From: JANOGU01 sp964499865
GTDB lineage: Bacteria > Pseudomonadota > Alphaproteobacteria > Rhodobacterales > Rhodobacteraceae
Direction of reading: 5' to 3'
Assembly: GCA_964499865.1 (NCBI GenBank)
Contig: CAZCPY010000024.1
Location: 1-29,258 of the forward strand
Length of the DNA: 29,258 nt
Below, one piece after another: positions 17,310 to 26,256 of the stretch (the stretch's first letter is position 1; every line of letters begins with the position of its first letter). The notes under the pieces are model-generated. The model was not told where the DNA came from. It saw only the letters and a program-made list of their open reading frames with translations, and did no database searches. Made by a program: the position numbers and the translations under genes.

Positions 17310-18203
17310 ATGGCCATACGGATCGGGAATGCACCCTGCTCCTGGGGCGTGGAGTTTGCCGACGACCCCCGCAACCCCGGCTGGCGCACGGTGCTGCAGG
17401 AATGCGCCGCGGCGGGTTACAGAGGGATCGAGCTTGGTCCCGTGGGCTACATGCCCGAGGACCCCGCCGTCCTGTCCGAAGCCTTGGCCGAAACGGGCCT
17501 GACGCTGATCGGCGGCGTGGTGTTCCGCCCGTTCCACGACCCTGCGAAATGGGACGAGGTGCAGGACGCCGCGCACCGTACCTGCGCCGTGCTGCGGGCG
17601 CATGGCGCGCGGCATCTGGTGATCATCGATTCGATCTCTCCGCGCCGTGCCGCCACCGCGGGCCGGGGCGCCGAGGCCGAACAGATGGACGCCGCCGAAT
17701 GGCGGGGCTTCGCAGGCCGGATCGAGACGGTCGCGCGGCTGGCGGCCGAGGACTATGGCCTGACCCCCAGCCTGCACCCCCATGCCGCGGGCTTTCTCGA
17801 CTTCGAGCCCGAGGTGGAGCGCATCCTGGCCGAGATCGACCCCGCCGTGATGGGCCTGTGCCTGGATACCGGGCACAGTACCTATGCGGGCTTCGATCCC
17901 GTGGCGATGATGCGGCGGCACGCCGCGCGGCTGACCTATGTGCATTTCAAGTCCACCGACGCCGCCGTGAAGGCCCGCGCCATCGCGGCACGGACGGGGT
18001 TCTACGAGGCCTGCGCGCAGGGCATCTTCTGCCACCTGGACAAGGGCGAGGTCGATTTCCCCGCTGTCCGCGCGCTTCTGGACGAGATCGGTTATCAGGG
18101 CTGGTGCACGGTCGAACAGGACTGCGACCCGGCAGGCCCGACCCGGCCCGCGGACGACGCCCGCGTCAACCGCGCCTACCTGGCCCACATCGGTTTTGCC
18201 TGA
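17310..18203 (+). CDS. Sugar-phosphate isomerase/epimerase-type TIM barrel (IolE/IolI-like)
   Basis: This is an AP-endonuclease-2/xylose-isomerase-like TIM barrel of 297 residues. Members in inositol clusters are inosose dehydratase (IolE) or inosose isomerase (IolI). The ATG at 17310 follows GAAGGAAA (17293-17300). Start and metal-site landmarks are IRIGNAPCSWGVEF (4-16), GIELG (39-43, Glu41), HPH (156-158), LCLDTGHS (183-190, Asp186, His189), YVHFKS (210-215, His212) and VEQD (268-271, Glu269), the usual metal ligands of the fold. The NAPCSWG opening differs from the IolE sequences I know best, so I leave the symbol blank: dehydratase is likely, isomerase possible. The downstream oxidoreductase starts 11 bases later and is co-transcribed. 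Confidence 0.85.
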   Translation: MAIRIGNAPCSWGVEFADDPRNPGWRTVLQECAAAGYRGIELGPVGYMPEDPAVLSEALAETGLTLIGGVVFRPFHDPAKWDEVQDAAHRTCAVLRAHGARHLVIIDSISPRRAATAGRGAEAEQMDAAEWRGFAGRIETVARLAAEDYGLTPSLHPHAAGFLDFEPEVERILAEIDPAVMGLCLDTGHSTYAGFDPVAMMRRHAARLTYVHFKSTDAAVKARAIAARTGFYEACAQGIFCHLDKGEVDFPAVRALLDEIGYQGWCTVEQDCDPAGPTRPADDARVNRAYLAHIGFA

Positions 18204-18214
18204 GGGAGCCTGCC

Positions 18215-19369
18215 ATGCCGCCACTGAACTGGGGACTGATCGGCGGGGGCGAGGGCAGCCAGATCGGCCCCGCGCACCGCATCGCCGCGCGCATCGACGG
18301 GCATTTCACCCTGGTCGCGGGCGCGCTGGACGCCGACCCCGCCGCAGGGCGGCGGTTCGGGGAAACCCTCGGGATCGCGCCCGACCGCGCCTATGGCGAC
18401 TGGCGGCAGATGCTGGCGGGCGAGACGGCACGCGAGGACCGGGTGGACCTGGTCACCGTCGCCACGCCGAACGCCACGCATTTCGAGATCGCGCAGGGCT
18501 TCCTGGCCGCCGGGATCCACGTCCTGTGCGAAAAGCCGATGACCGTGACGGTCGAGGAAGGCGAGGCGCTGGTGCGCCTGTCGCGGCAGACCGGCGCGGT
18601 CTGCGCGGTGAACTACGGCTACAGCGGCTATGCGCTGGTGCGCCACATGCGGGCGATGGTCGCGCGCGGCGACCTTGGCCGGGTGCGGCTGGTGGTGGCC
18701 GAATTTGCCCATGGCCACCATGCCGATGCGGCGGACGCCGACAACCCGCGGGTGCGCTGGCGCTATGACCCGGCGCAGGCGGGCGTGTCGGCGGTGTTCG
18801 CCGATTGCGGCATCCACGCGCTGCACATGGCGGCCTTCGTCGCGGGGCAGGAGCCGGAGCGGCTGTCGGCCGACTTTGCCGCCTGCCTGGCCGGCCGCCA
18901 GCTGGAAGACGACGCGATGGTCAACCTGCGCCTGTCGGGCGGGGCGGTCTGCCGGCTGTGGTCCTCGGCCGTGGCGCTGGGGCGGCAGCACGGGCTGGCC
19001 TTGCAGGTCTTCGGCGAAAGGGGCGGGATGCGCTGGTCGCAGGAACAGCCGAACCAGCTTTACTGGACCCAGCTTGGCGGCCGCACCGAGATCATCGAAC
19101 GCGGCGCCCGCGGCCTGTCGCCCGAGGCGGACGCCGCCTCGCGCGTCACCGTGGGCCACGCCGAGGGGATGCCGATCGCCTTCGCCAACCTCTATGTCGA
19201 TCTCGCGACCCTGATCCGCGGGCGGCGCGCCGGGCAGGCGCCGGTCACGCCCCTGCCGATGGCCGAGGACGGCCTGCGGTCGGTCGCCGCGATCCATGCC
19301 GCCGCCTTGTCCGCACGGCAGGGCGGTGCCTGGGTCGACGCCCGCCCGCCGATGTTCAGGGAGCCCTGA
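18215..19369 (+). CDS. Gfo/Idh/MocA-family NAD(P)-dependent oxidoreductase (second copy)
   Basis: This 384-residue protein starts at ATG 18215 after GAGGGAG (18202-18208). It has the Rossmann motif GLIGGGEGSQIG (about 7-18), catalytic CEKPMT, and ADCGIHALHM with the Asp/His pair. The GGGEGSxIGxxHR opening is typical of a subgroup often found in inositol and anhydrosugar gene clusters. It is more canonical (EKP) than its paralogue at 13277-14461 (DKP). Two such enzymes in one regulon suggest oxidation at two different carbons, or oxidation followed by reduction, as in interconversion of inositol stereoisomers. Its 3' end overlaps the 3' end of the convergent lacI-type gene by 14 bases. Confidence 0.9.
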   Translation: MPPLNWGLIGGGEGSQIGPAHRIAARIDGHFTLVAGALDADPAAGRRFGETLGIAPDRAYGDWRQMLAGETAREDRVDLVTVATPNATHFEIAQGFLAAGIHVLCEKPMTVTVEEGEALVRLSRQTGAVCAVNYGYSGYALVRHMRAMVARGDLGRVRLVVAEFAHGHHADAADADNPRVRWRYDPAQAGVSAVFADCGIHALHMAAFVAGQEPERLSADFAACLAGRQLEDDAMVNLRLSGGAVCRLWSSAVALGRQHGLALQVFGERGGMRWSQEQPNQLYWTQLGGRTEIIERGARGLSPEADAASRVTVGHAEGMPIAFANLYVDLATLIRGRRAGQAPVTPLPMAEDGLRSVAAIHAAALSARQGGAWVDARPPMFREP

Positions 19370-20357
19370 GCGTCCCGCGCATCACCACCTCGCAGGGCAG
19401 GATGCGCGCTTCGGATGCCGTCGCCGGGTTCGCGATCAGGGCCACGATCATGTCGACGGAGGCCGCGATGATCTGCGGCACCGGCTGGCGGATGGTGGTC
19501 AGCCCGATCCGTCCCCAGCGCGCCATGTCCATGTCGTTCATGCCGATGATCCCCACATCATGCGGCACCTTGTGGCCCGCGGCCTCCAGCGCATCGATCG
19601 CGCCCAGGGACAGAAGGTCGTCGCCGCAAAACCAGGCCTCGGCCTGATCGCCCTCGGCGATCAGCCGCGCCATCGCCGCGCGCCCCGCGTCATGGCTGTA
19701 GGCGCTGGCAAAGGTGCAGGGGGCATCGAGGCCCGCCACCGAGGCAAAGCCGCGCCAGCGGTCCTGTGCCGAGGTGGCACCCGCAGGGCCGCCCAGATAG
19801 CCGATGCGCCCGTAGCCCGCCACCCGCAAGGTCTGCGCCGCCAGCGCCCCGCAGGCCACGTTGTCCACGCCGACCACATGGGCCGTGCCGCCCTCGGACC
19901 GGCCGAAACTGTGAACGACCGGCAGGCCCGCATCGCGGAAGGCGGCGGCAAAGCTGGCGGGCAGGGTCGAGGAGGCGACGATCACCCCATCCACCGAATA
20001 CTGGCGCAACAGCGCGACCGAGGCCGCGGGGTCCGTCTCGCCCGACAGGTTCACGAGCAGCGGGCAGAAACCGCGGTCCTGCAACAGGCGGGTGAAGTGG
20101 TCGAAGATCACGAGGAAGACGGGGTTGGTGAAGTTGTCGGCGACCAGCCCGATCAGCTTGGTGCGACCTGTGGTCAGGCTGCTGGCCAGAAGGCTGGGGC
20201 GGTAGTCCAGCGCCTTGGCCGCGGCCATCACGCGGGCCCTTGTCCCGGGCGCGACGGATGCGCCGTCGGTGAAGGCGCGCGACACCGCCGAACGCGACAC
20301 GCCCGCGCGCGCCGCCACGTCCCTCAGCGTGACCCGGCCTTTCCCCGCCGATCCCAT
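19356..20357 (-). CDS. LacI/GalR-family transcriptional regulator, likely repressor of the island
   Basis: The protein has 333 residues from ATG 20357. The N-terminal helix-turn-helix (VTLRDVAARAGVSRSAVSRAFT, about 9-30) and the hinge region (YRPSLLASSLTTGRT, about 52-66) are complete. A periplasmic-binding-protein-like sensor domain follows, with LIGLVADNFTNPVF, VDGVIVASS, VVGVDN, FCGDDLLSLGAIDALE and VGIIGMNDMDMARW, and the usual C-terminal VVMRGT. LacI proteins bind palindromes with a central CpG through the hinge helix, which is what both intergenic operators look like. The gene lies at the right end of the island and converges on the second oxidoreductase. The effector would be an inositol derivative or related sugar. 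The open frame further upstream (into the N-gap) is not coding for this protein. Confidence 0.92.
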   Translation of the reverse strand: MGSAGKGRVTLRDVAARAGVSRSAVSRAFTDGASVAPGTRARVMAAAKALDYRPSLLASSLTTGRTKLIGLVADNFTNPVFLVIFDHFTRLLQDRGFCPLLVNLSGETDPAASVALLRQYSVDGVIVASSTLPASFAAAFRDAGLPVVHSFGRSEGGTAHVVGVDNVACGALAAQTLRVAGYGRIGYLGGPAGATSAQDRWRGFASVAGLDAPCTFASAYSHDAGRAAMARLIAEGDQAEAWFCGDDLLSLGAIDALEAAGHKVPHDVGIIGMNDMDMARWGRIGLTTIRQPVPQIIAASVDMIVALIANPATASEARILPCEVVMRGTLRAP

Positions 20358-20410
20358 CCTGCCGCCCCGGTCCTGCCCCGGGCCGAGTAAGCCCTTGAAA
20401 CCGGCGCCAG

Positions 20411-20424
20411 CGCAACCGGTGCGC
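20411..20424. promoter_or_regulatory. Degenerate operator-like site upstream of the lacI-type gene
   Basis: CGCAACCGGTGCGC shares nine consecutive bases (GCAACCGGT) with the operator core, but its right half differs. It is about 55 bases before the regulator ATG, a reasonable place for autoregulation. Weak evidence. Confidence 0.25.
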
Positions 20425-20439
20425 GTCCGTTCGGGGGGG

Positions 20440-20782
20440 TCACACGACATCCCAGTCGTCGTCGTCCCTGACGGCGCCGATGGCCAGCCAGTCGGCGCGC
20501 ACGCGGGCCACGCGGGTGTCGCTCCAGGTCTTGAAGACGATGTGGAAACCCTTGGCGGTGACCTTTTCGGCCGAAAGTTCGGCCCGTACNNNNNNNNNNA
20601 ATCCCACAGGCTGAGGCCCACCTGCACCACCGGCGCCTCGGCGAGGGTTCCTTGAAGGACACCATGAACCGGCTTTCCCGCGGGCCGTTGCCCGTCCACA
20701 TCGGGCCGCCGTCGGCAAAGTCGGAAAACAGCACGCGGCTGCCCTGCTGGATGCCGATCTTCGAGGCGTTCAGGCGTTTCAT
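20440..20782 (-). CDS. H-type-lectin-like small protein, interrupted by assembly gap and frameshift
   Basis: Three pieces in different frames make one protein of about 115 residues. From ATG 20782 one reads MKRLNASKIGIQQGSRVLFSDF to FMVSFKEP. After a one-base frame change near 20643-20651 it continues as LAEAPVVQVGLSLWD to the run of Ns (20590-20599). After the gap it resumes as VRAELSAEKV with TWSDTRVARVRADWLAIG to the stop at 20440. The pattern (F-P-xx-P-x-V-x-V-x-LSxxD, then FxIxFxTWxDTR and an RAxWxAxG end) is that of the H-type lectin domain, a small carbohydrate-binding beta-sandwich. No signal peptide is seen. The break lies beside the assembly gap and next to a GGG run, so sequencing or assembly error is more likely than a true pseudogene. 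Confidence 0.65.
20590..20599. other. Assembly gap (10 Ns)
   Basis: Ten undetermined bases inside the lectin-like gene. The reading frames on the two sides do not join with a gap of exactly ten, so the true length is probably different. Confidence 0.98.
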
Positions 20783-20861
20783 GCGACCGTAACGAAAGGG
20801 AACGCAGGCAGGTTGCAGGAAATGCGGACAAATCCAAGGAATTCATGCAGCGGAAACTGGT

Positions 20862-20883
20862 GCGGGCCCGCGCCGGGGCCCGC
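20862..20883 (-). terminator. Possible terminator hairpin after atpC
   Basis: GCGGGCCC (20862-20869) pairs with GGGCCCGC (20876-20883) around a six-base loop, five bases after the atpC stop. There is only a short TTT some ten bases further on, so efficiency as an intrinsic terminator is uncertain; it may instead protect the mRNA 3' end. Confidence 0.4.
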
Positions 20884-20888
20884 CGCGG

Positions 20889-21281
20889 TCAGTGCGCGCC
20901 GGACAGCGCGGCCTTGAGCGCCAGCATGTCGTTGACAAGCTTTTCGCCCGCGTCGCGATCCTCGGCCGTGCCCGCGGCCTCGCGCGCCTCGGCCACGAAT
21001 CCGTCGATCAGGCCCGCGGCCTGGTCCACCGGCACCGCGCGCTCCGCCAGGACCGACACCGACGCCGCGGTGATCTCGGCAAAGCCGCCGGTCACCACGA
21101 AGGCCTTCGTCCCCTCGGCCGCAACCACGCGCAGCACGCCGGGGCGCAGGGTGGTGATCGTGGGGGCGTGCCCCTCCATCGCCGTCAGGTCGCCGTCGGC
21201 GCCCGGAATCTGCACCTCGGTGGCCCTGGCGGATGCCAGACGCCGCTCGGGGCTGACCAGATCGAACTGGACCGCCATCAT
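20889..21281 (-). CDS. atpC: F1-ATPase epsilon subunit
   Basis: Epsilon is part of the central rotor stalk and inhibits ATP hydrolysis. The 130 residues show the N-terminal beta-sandwich (VQFDLVSPERRLASARATEVQIPGADGDLTAMEGHAPTITTLRPG), which contains the family's GxxGxxTxxxxHAP-like motif, and a C-terminal helical hairpin. Two ATGs in a row (21281 and 21278) follow AAGGGGG; the second has better spacing, so the true N-terminus may be MAVQ. It starts seven bases after the atpD stop and is the last gene of the operon. Confidence 0.96.
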   Translation of the reverse strand: MMAVQFDLVSPERRLASARATEVQIPGADGDLTAMEGHAPTITTLRPGVLRVVAAEGTKAFVVTGGFAEITAASVSVLAERAVPVDQAAGLIDGFVAEAREAAGTAEDRDAGEKLVNDMLALKAALSGAH

Positions 21282-21288
21282 CGCCCCC

Positions 21289-22713
21289 TTACGCCGCTGC
21301 CGCGGCGAGTTTCGCGGCCTTGGCCTTGGCTTCCTCGATGTCGCCGACCATGTAGAAGGCGGCCTCGGGCAGGTGGTCGTATTCGCCGGCCACCACCGCC
21401 TTGAACGAGGCGATGGTCTTTTCCAGCGGCACCTGCACGCCGGGCGAGCCCGTGAACACCTGCGCCACGTCGAAGGGCTGCGACAGGAAGCGCTGGATCT
21501 TGCGCGCCCGCGCCACGGTCAGCTTGTCCTCTTCGCTCAGTTCGTCCATCCCCAGGATGGCGATGATGTCCTGCAGCGACTTGTAGCGCTGCAGGATCCC
21601 CTGCACGTCGCGCGCCACCTTGTAATGCTCCTCGCCCAGGACCTGCGGGTCCATCAGGCGCGAGGTCGAGTCGAGCGGGTCCACCGCCGGGTAGATGCCC
21701 AGTTCCGAGATCGCGCGCGACAGCGTGGTGGTGGCGTCGAGGTGTGCAAAGGACGTGGCGGGCGCGGGGTCGGTCAGGTCGTCGGCAGGCACGTAGATCG
21801 CCTGCACCGAGGTGATCGAGCCCGCCTTGGTCGAGGTGATGCGCTCCTGCAGCTGGCCCATGTCGGTGGCCAGCGTCGGCTGGTAGCCCACGGCCGAGGG
21901 GATGCGGCCCAGAAGTGCCGACACCTCGGACCCCGCCTGGGTGAAGCGGAAGATGTTGTCCACGAAGAACAGCACGTCCGTGCCGGACTGGTCGCGGAAC
22001 TGTTCGGCCAGCGTCAGGCCGGTCAGCGCCACGCGGGCGCGGGCGCCCGGCGGCTCGTTCATCTGGCCGTAGACCAGCGCCACCTTGGACTTTTCCAGGT
22101 CGTCGATGTTGATGACGCCCGATTCGATGAACTCGTGGTACAGGTCGTTGCCTTCACGCGTCCGCTCGCCGACGCCCGCGAAGACCGAATAGCCCGAGTG
22201 CACCTTGGCGATGTTGTTGATCAGTTCCTGGATCAGCACCGTCTTGCCCACCCCGGCGCCGCCGAACAGGCCGATCTTGCCGCCCTTGGAATAGGGCGCC
22301 AGCAGGTCGATGACCTTGATGCCGGTCACCAGGATCTGGGCTTCGGTCGATTGCGAGGCGAAGTCCGGGGCGGGCTGGTGGATGGCGCGCAGCGGCGCGC
22401 CGGTGATGTCGCCCTTCATGTCGATCGCGTCGCCCACCACGTTGATGATGCGGCCCAGCGTCTTGTCGCCCACCGGCACCGAAATCGGGCCGCCCATGTC
22501 GGCCACCGGCGCGCCGCGCACGAGGCCTTCGGTGGCGTCCATGGCGATGGTGCGCACCGTGCTTTCGCCCAGGTGCTGCGCCACCTCGAGAACCAGCCGC
22601 CTGCCCTGGTTCTGGGTCTCCAGCGCGTTGAGGATCGGCGGCAGTTCACCGTCGAACTGCACGTCCACCACGGCGCCGATGACCTGCGTGACCTTGCCTG
22701 TTGCCTTAGCCAT
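21289..22713 (-). CDS. atpD: F1-ATPase beta subunit
   Basis: Beta carries the catalytic ATP sites. The open frame begins at GTG 22722, but the ATG at 22713 is the better start: GGAG stands eight bases before it and directly abuts the GTG; 474 residues result. Motifs are the N-terminal barrel (GKVTQVIGAVVDVQF), Walker A GGAGVGKT (151-158, Lys157), GERTREGNDLY with the catalytic Glu, LFFVDNIFRFTQAGSEVSALLGR (Walker B and catch loop region) and the C-terminal DELSEEDKL, the DELSEED lever contacting gamma. The C-terminus is Ala/Lys-rich. A 43-base gap separates it from the coiled-coil gene upstream. Confidence 0.98.
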   Translation of the reverse strand: MAKATGKVTQVIGAVVDVQFDGELPPILNALETQNQGRRLVLEVAQHLGESTVRTIAMDATEGLVRGAPVADMGGPISVPVGDKTLGRIINVVGDAIDMKGDITGAPLRAIHQPAPDFASQSTEAQILVTGIKVIDLLAPYSKGGKIGLFGGAGVGKTVLIQELINNIAKVHSGYSVFAGVGERTREGNDLYHEFIESGVINIDDLEKSKVALVYGQMNEPPGARARVALTGLTLAEQFRDQSGTDVLFFVDNIFRFTQAGSEVSALLGRIPSAVGYQPTLATDMGQLQERITSTKAGSITSVQAIYVPADDLTDPAPATSFAHLDATTTLSRAISELGIYPAVDPLDSTSRLMDPQVLGEEHYKVARDVQGILQRYKSLQDIIAILGMDELSEEDKLTVARARKIQRFLSQPFDVAQVFTGSPGVQVPLEKTIASFKAVVAGEYDHLPEAAFYMVGDIEEAKAKAAKLAAAAA

Positions 22714-22756
22714 CTGCTTCACTCCGTTGCTCGGGGTCGGGGCCCCGGTCGTTCGA

Positions 22757-23002
22757 TTACGCCTCGATCAGGTCGAGGCGGCGTTCAATGCGGGACAACC
22801 GCTCGTCAAAGCGGTCCATCCGATGGTTCAACTGCGCAACCTGCACTGACAGCAGAGCAGTTTCCTGACGTACAAGGGCGAGGCCGGTTTCGACGGACGA
22901 CAGCCGCCCCTTCACGTCCTCCATATCGTCGGACAGCCGGGACAACTGCCCATTCATCCGCTTCAGGAGTTCGTAAGTCAGGGATGCCACGTCCTCGGCC
23001 AA
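22757..23002 (-). CDS. Small coiled-coil protein encoded between atpG and atpD
   Basis: This 81-residue protein has no recognised domain. From about residue 10 to the end it is one long helix with a heptad pattern of Leu, Met, Val and Ile (LTYELLKRMNGQLSRLSDDMED, VKGRLSSVETGLALVRQE, VAQLNHRMDRFDERLSRIERRLDLIE), so a homodimeric or larger coiled coil is likely. There are no cysteines, signal peptide or membrane segment. The start is probably TTG at 23002, two bases after the atpG stop, with GGAGG lying within the end of atpG; an in-frame GTG four codons later is an alternative. The position inside the F1 operon implies co-expression with the ATPase. From memory, an extra reading frame between gamma and beta was reported in the Rhodobacter blasticus atp operon; I could not check whether it is the same family. 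Confidence 0.8.
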   Translation of the reverse strand: MAEDVASLTYELLKRMNGQLSRLSDDMEDVKGRLSSVETGLALVRQETALLSVQVAQLNHRMDRFDERLSRIERRLDLIEA

Positions 23003-23004
23003 AG

Positions 23005-23871
23005 TCAGAGCGCCTCCGCCCCGGAAATGATCTCGATCAGTTCCTTGGTGATCGCGGCCTGCCGCGACCGGTTGTACTGGATCGTCAGGCGGTTGATCAT
23101 CTGGCCCGCGTTGCGGGTCGCGTTGTCCATCGCCGACATCCGCGCGCCCTGTTCGGAGGCGCCGTTTTCCAGCAGCGCGGTGAAGACCTGCGTCGTCACG
23201 CCCCGCGGCAGAAGGTCGGCGAGGATCGCCTCCTCGCCCGGCTCGTAGTCGTAAAGGGCTGCCACCGAAGACGTCTCGTAGGCCGCCGGGATCACCTGCT
23301 GCGCCGTCGGGATCTGGCTGATGACCGACCGGAAGCGGTTGAAGAACAGGGTGGCCACGTCGAATTCGCCGGCGGCAAAGCGGGCGAGGATCTCCTTGCC
23401 GATCTTCGCGGCCTCGGCGTAGCCCACGCGCTTGACATCGCTCAGGTCGACATGGCCCACGAAGTTCGCCGACCAGTCGCGTTTCAGCTGCTCGCGGCCC
23501 TTCTTGCCGACGGTCAGGATCCTGACCGTCTTGCCCGCCGCCGTCAGTTCCGCCGCCCGCGCCTTGGCCAGGCGCGAGATGGTGGAGTTGAAGCCGCCGC
23601 AGAGCCCGCGCTCAGAGGTCATCACCACCAAGAGGTGGACCTGGTCCTTGCCGGTGCCCGCCAGCAGCCGCGGCGCGCTGTCCGACCCCCCGACCGACGC
23701 CGCAAGCCCGCCGATCACGGCGGTCATGCGTTCGGCATAGGGGCGCGCGGCCTCGGCCGCCTCCTGTGCGCGGCGCAGCTTGGCGGCGGCGACCATCTGC
23801 ATCGCCTTGGTGATCTTCCGCGTGTTCTTGACGGAAGTGATCCGGTTCTTGAGTGCCTTGAGGCTGGGCAT
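23005..23871 (-). CDS. atpG: F1-ATPase gamma subunit
   Basis: Gamma is the rotor shaft inside the alpha3beta3 ring. The 288 residues have the conserved N-terminal helix (MPSLKALKNRITSVKNTRKITKAMQMVAAAKLRRAQ), the central Rossmann-like fold (TSERGLCGGFNSTISR) and the conserved C-terminal helix (ARMSAMDNATRNAGQMINRLTIQYNRSRQAAITKELIEIISGAEAL). AGGGG precedes the ATG at 23871, which is 17 bases after the atpA stop. The C-terminal coding region doubles as the ribosome-binding site of the coiled-coil gene. Confidence 0.98.
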   Translation of the reverse strand: MPSLKALKNRITSVKNTRKITKAMQMVAAAKLRRAQEAAEAARPYAERMTAVIGGLAASVGGSDSAPRLLAGTGKDQVHLLVVMTSERGLCGGFNSTISRLAKARAAELTAAGKTVRILTVGKKGREQLKRDWSANFVGHVDLSDVKRVGYAEAAKIGKEILARFAAGEFDVATLFFNRFRSVISQIPTAQQVIPAAYETSSVAALYDYEPGEEAILADLLPRGVTTQVFTALLENGASEQGARMSAMDNATRNAGQMINRLTIQYNRSRQAAITKELIEIISGAEAL

Positions 23872-23888
23872 GACCCCTGTTCCCCGGC

Positions 23889-25427
<1,539 letters not shown>

Positions 25428-25428
25428 G

Positions 25429-25989
25429 TTATCCGACCTCTTTCATGGCGTTCTGAAGCTGGGCGAGCCGTGCCTTGACGGAGGTGTCGATCATCTTCGA
25501 CCCCACCCGCACCACGAGCCCCCCGATAAGGCTTTCGTCGACGGTGACGTTCAGCATGACGTTCTTGCCGACCGATGCCGCAAGCGCGGCGGCCAGCGCC
25601 CTGGCCTGCGCCTCCGACAGGGCGACGGGCGTCGCGACCTCGGCCGTCACCTCGCCGCGTTCGGCGGCGATCAGCGCCTGCACCTGCACCACCAGTTGCG
25701 GCAGCACGAAGAGGCGGCGCTTGGCGGCCATCAGCGCCAGCGTGTTGGCGGTCAGCGCGTGCAGGCCCATCTTCGCGGCCACCGCCGCGGTGGCGGCGGC
25801 CTGGTCCTCGCGGCTGTAGACGGGCGAGGCGATCAGGTCGCGCAGGTCGGCGCTGGCGGCCAGCGCCTGGCCCAGCGCCCCGGCATCGGCGTCCAGCGCG
25901 GCCAGGGCCCCGGCCTCGCGCGCCAGGTCGAACAGCGCCGCGGCATAGCGCTGGGCGATCCCGGTCGAGATCGAGACAGGTTCGGACAA
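25429..25989 (-). CDS. atpH: F1-ATPase delta subunit (OSCP homologue)
   Basis: Delta joins the top of F1 to the peripheral stalk. The frame is open to 26169, but the protein clearly begins at the TTG codon 25989 (LSEPVSISTGIAQRYAAALFDLA), preceded by GGGGGG four bases upstream; this gives 186 residues, the family norm. The N-terminal six-helix domain (about 10-115) and the C-terminal VTVDESLIGGLVVRVGSKMIDTSVKARLAQLQNAM, a near-universal delta signature, are present. It is the first gene of the operon; F0 genes (atpBEF) are not here and are expected elsewhere, as in other Rhodobacteraceae. Confidence 0.96.
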   Translation of the reverse strand: MSEPVSISTGIAQRYAAALFDLAREAGALAALDADAGALGQALAASADLRDLIASPVYSREDQAAATAAVAAKMGLHALTANTLALMAAKRRLFVLPQLVVQVQALIAAERGEVTAEVATPVALSEAQARALAAALAASVGKNVMLNVTVDESLIGGLVVRVGSKMIDTSVKARLAQLQNAMKEVG

Positions 25990-26084
25990 GCTACCCCCCG
26001 ATGCTGGGCCTGGTCCCCGGACTTCCGGACACAAGGCCATTCCATGGCGTTCCGGCAGATTCCCGGCGCCGCGAATTCGGCCCG

Positions 26085-26113
26085 CGTGTAGCAGAGCGGT
26101 TTCAGCCCCGCAA
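26085..26113 (-). promoter_or_regulatory. Candidate promoter of the atpHAGxDC operon
   Basis: On the minus strand TTGCGG (26113-26108), a 17-base spacer and TACACG (26090-26085) fit a loose sigma-70 promoter about 95 bases before the atpH start. The whole 26000-26256 spacer is GC-rich with no other strong signal that I can see. Confidence 0.4.
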
Positions 26114-26256
26114 CCGCATAGGACGCCGCAGAAGGCGGTTTCGCCGCAATGCAGCCACGAGGCGGCCAAAGCGGTTTGACGGAGGGCATCCGGCCGGCGC
26201 CCGGTCCGGATTGTTGACCGCAGCGCAACAGTTCGCCGCAGCGCGGGCGGCCGGCG

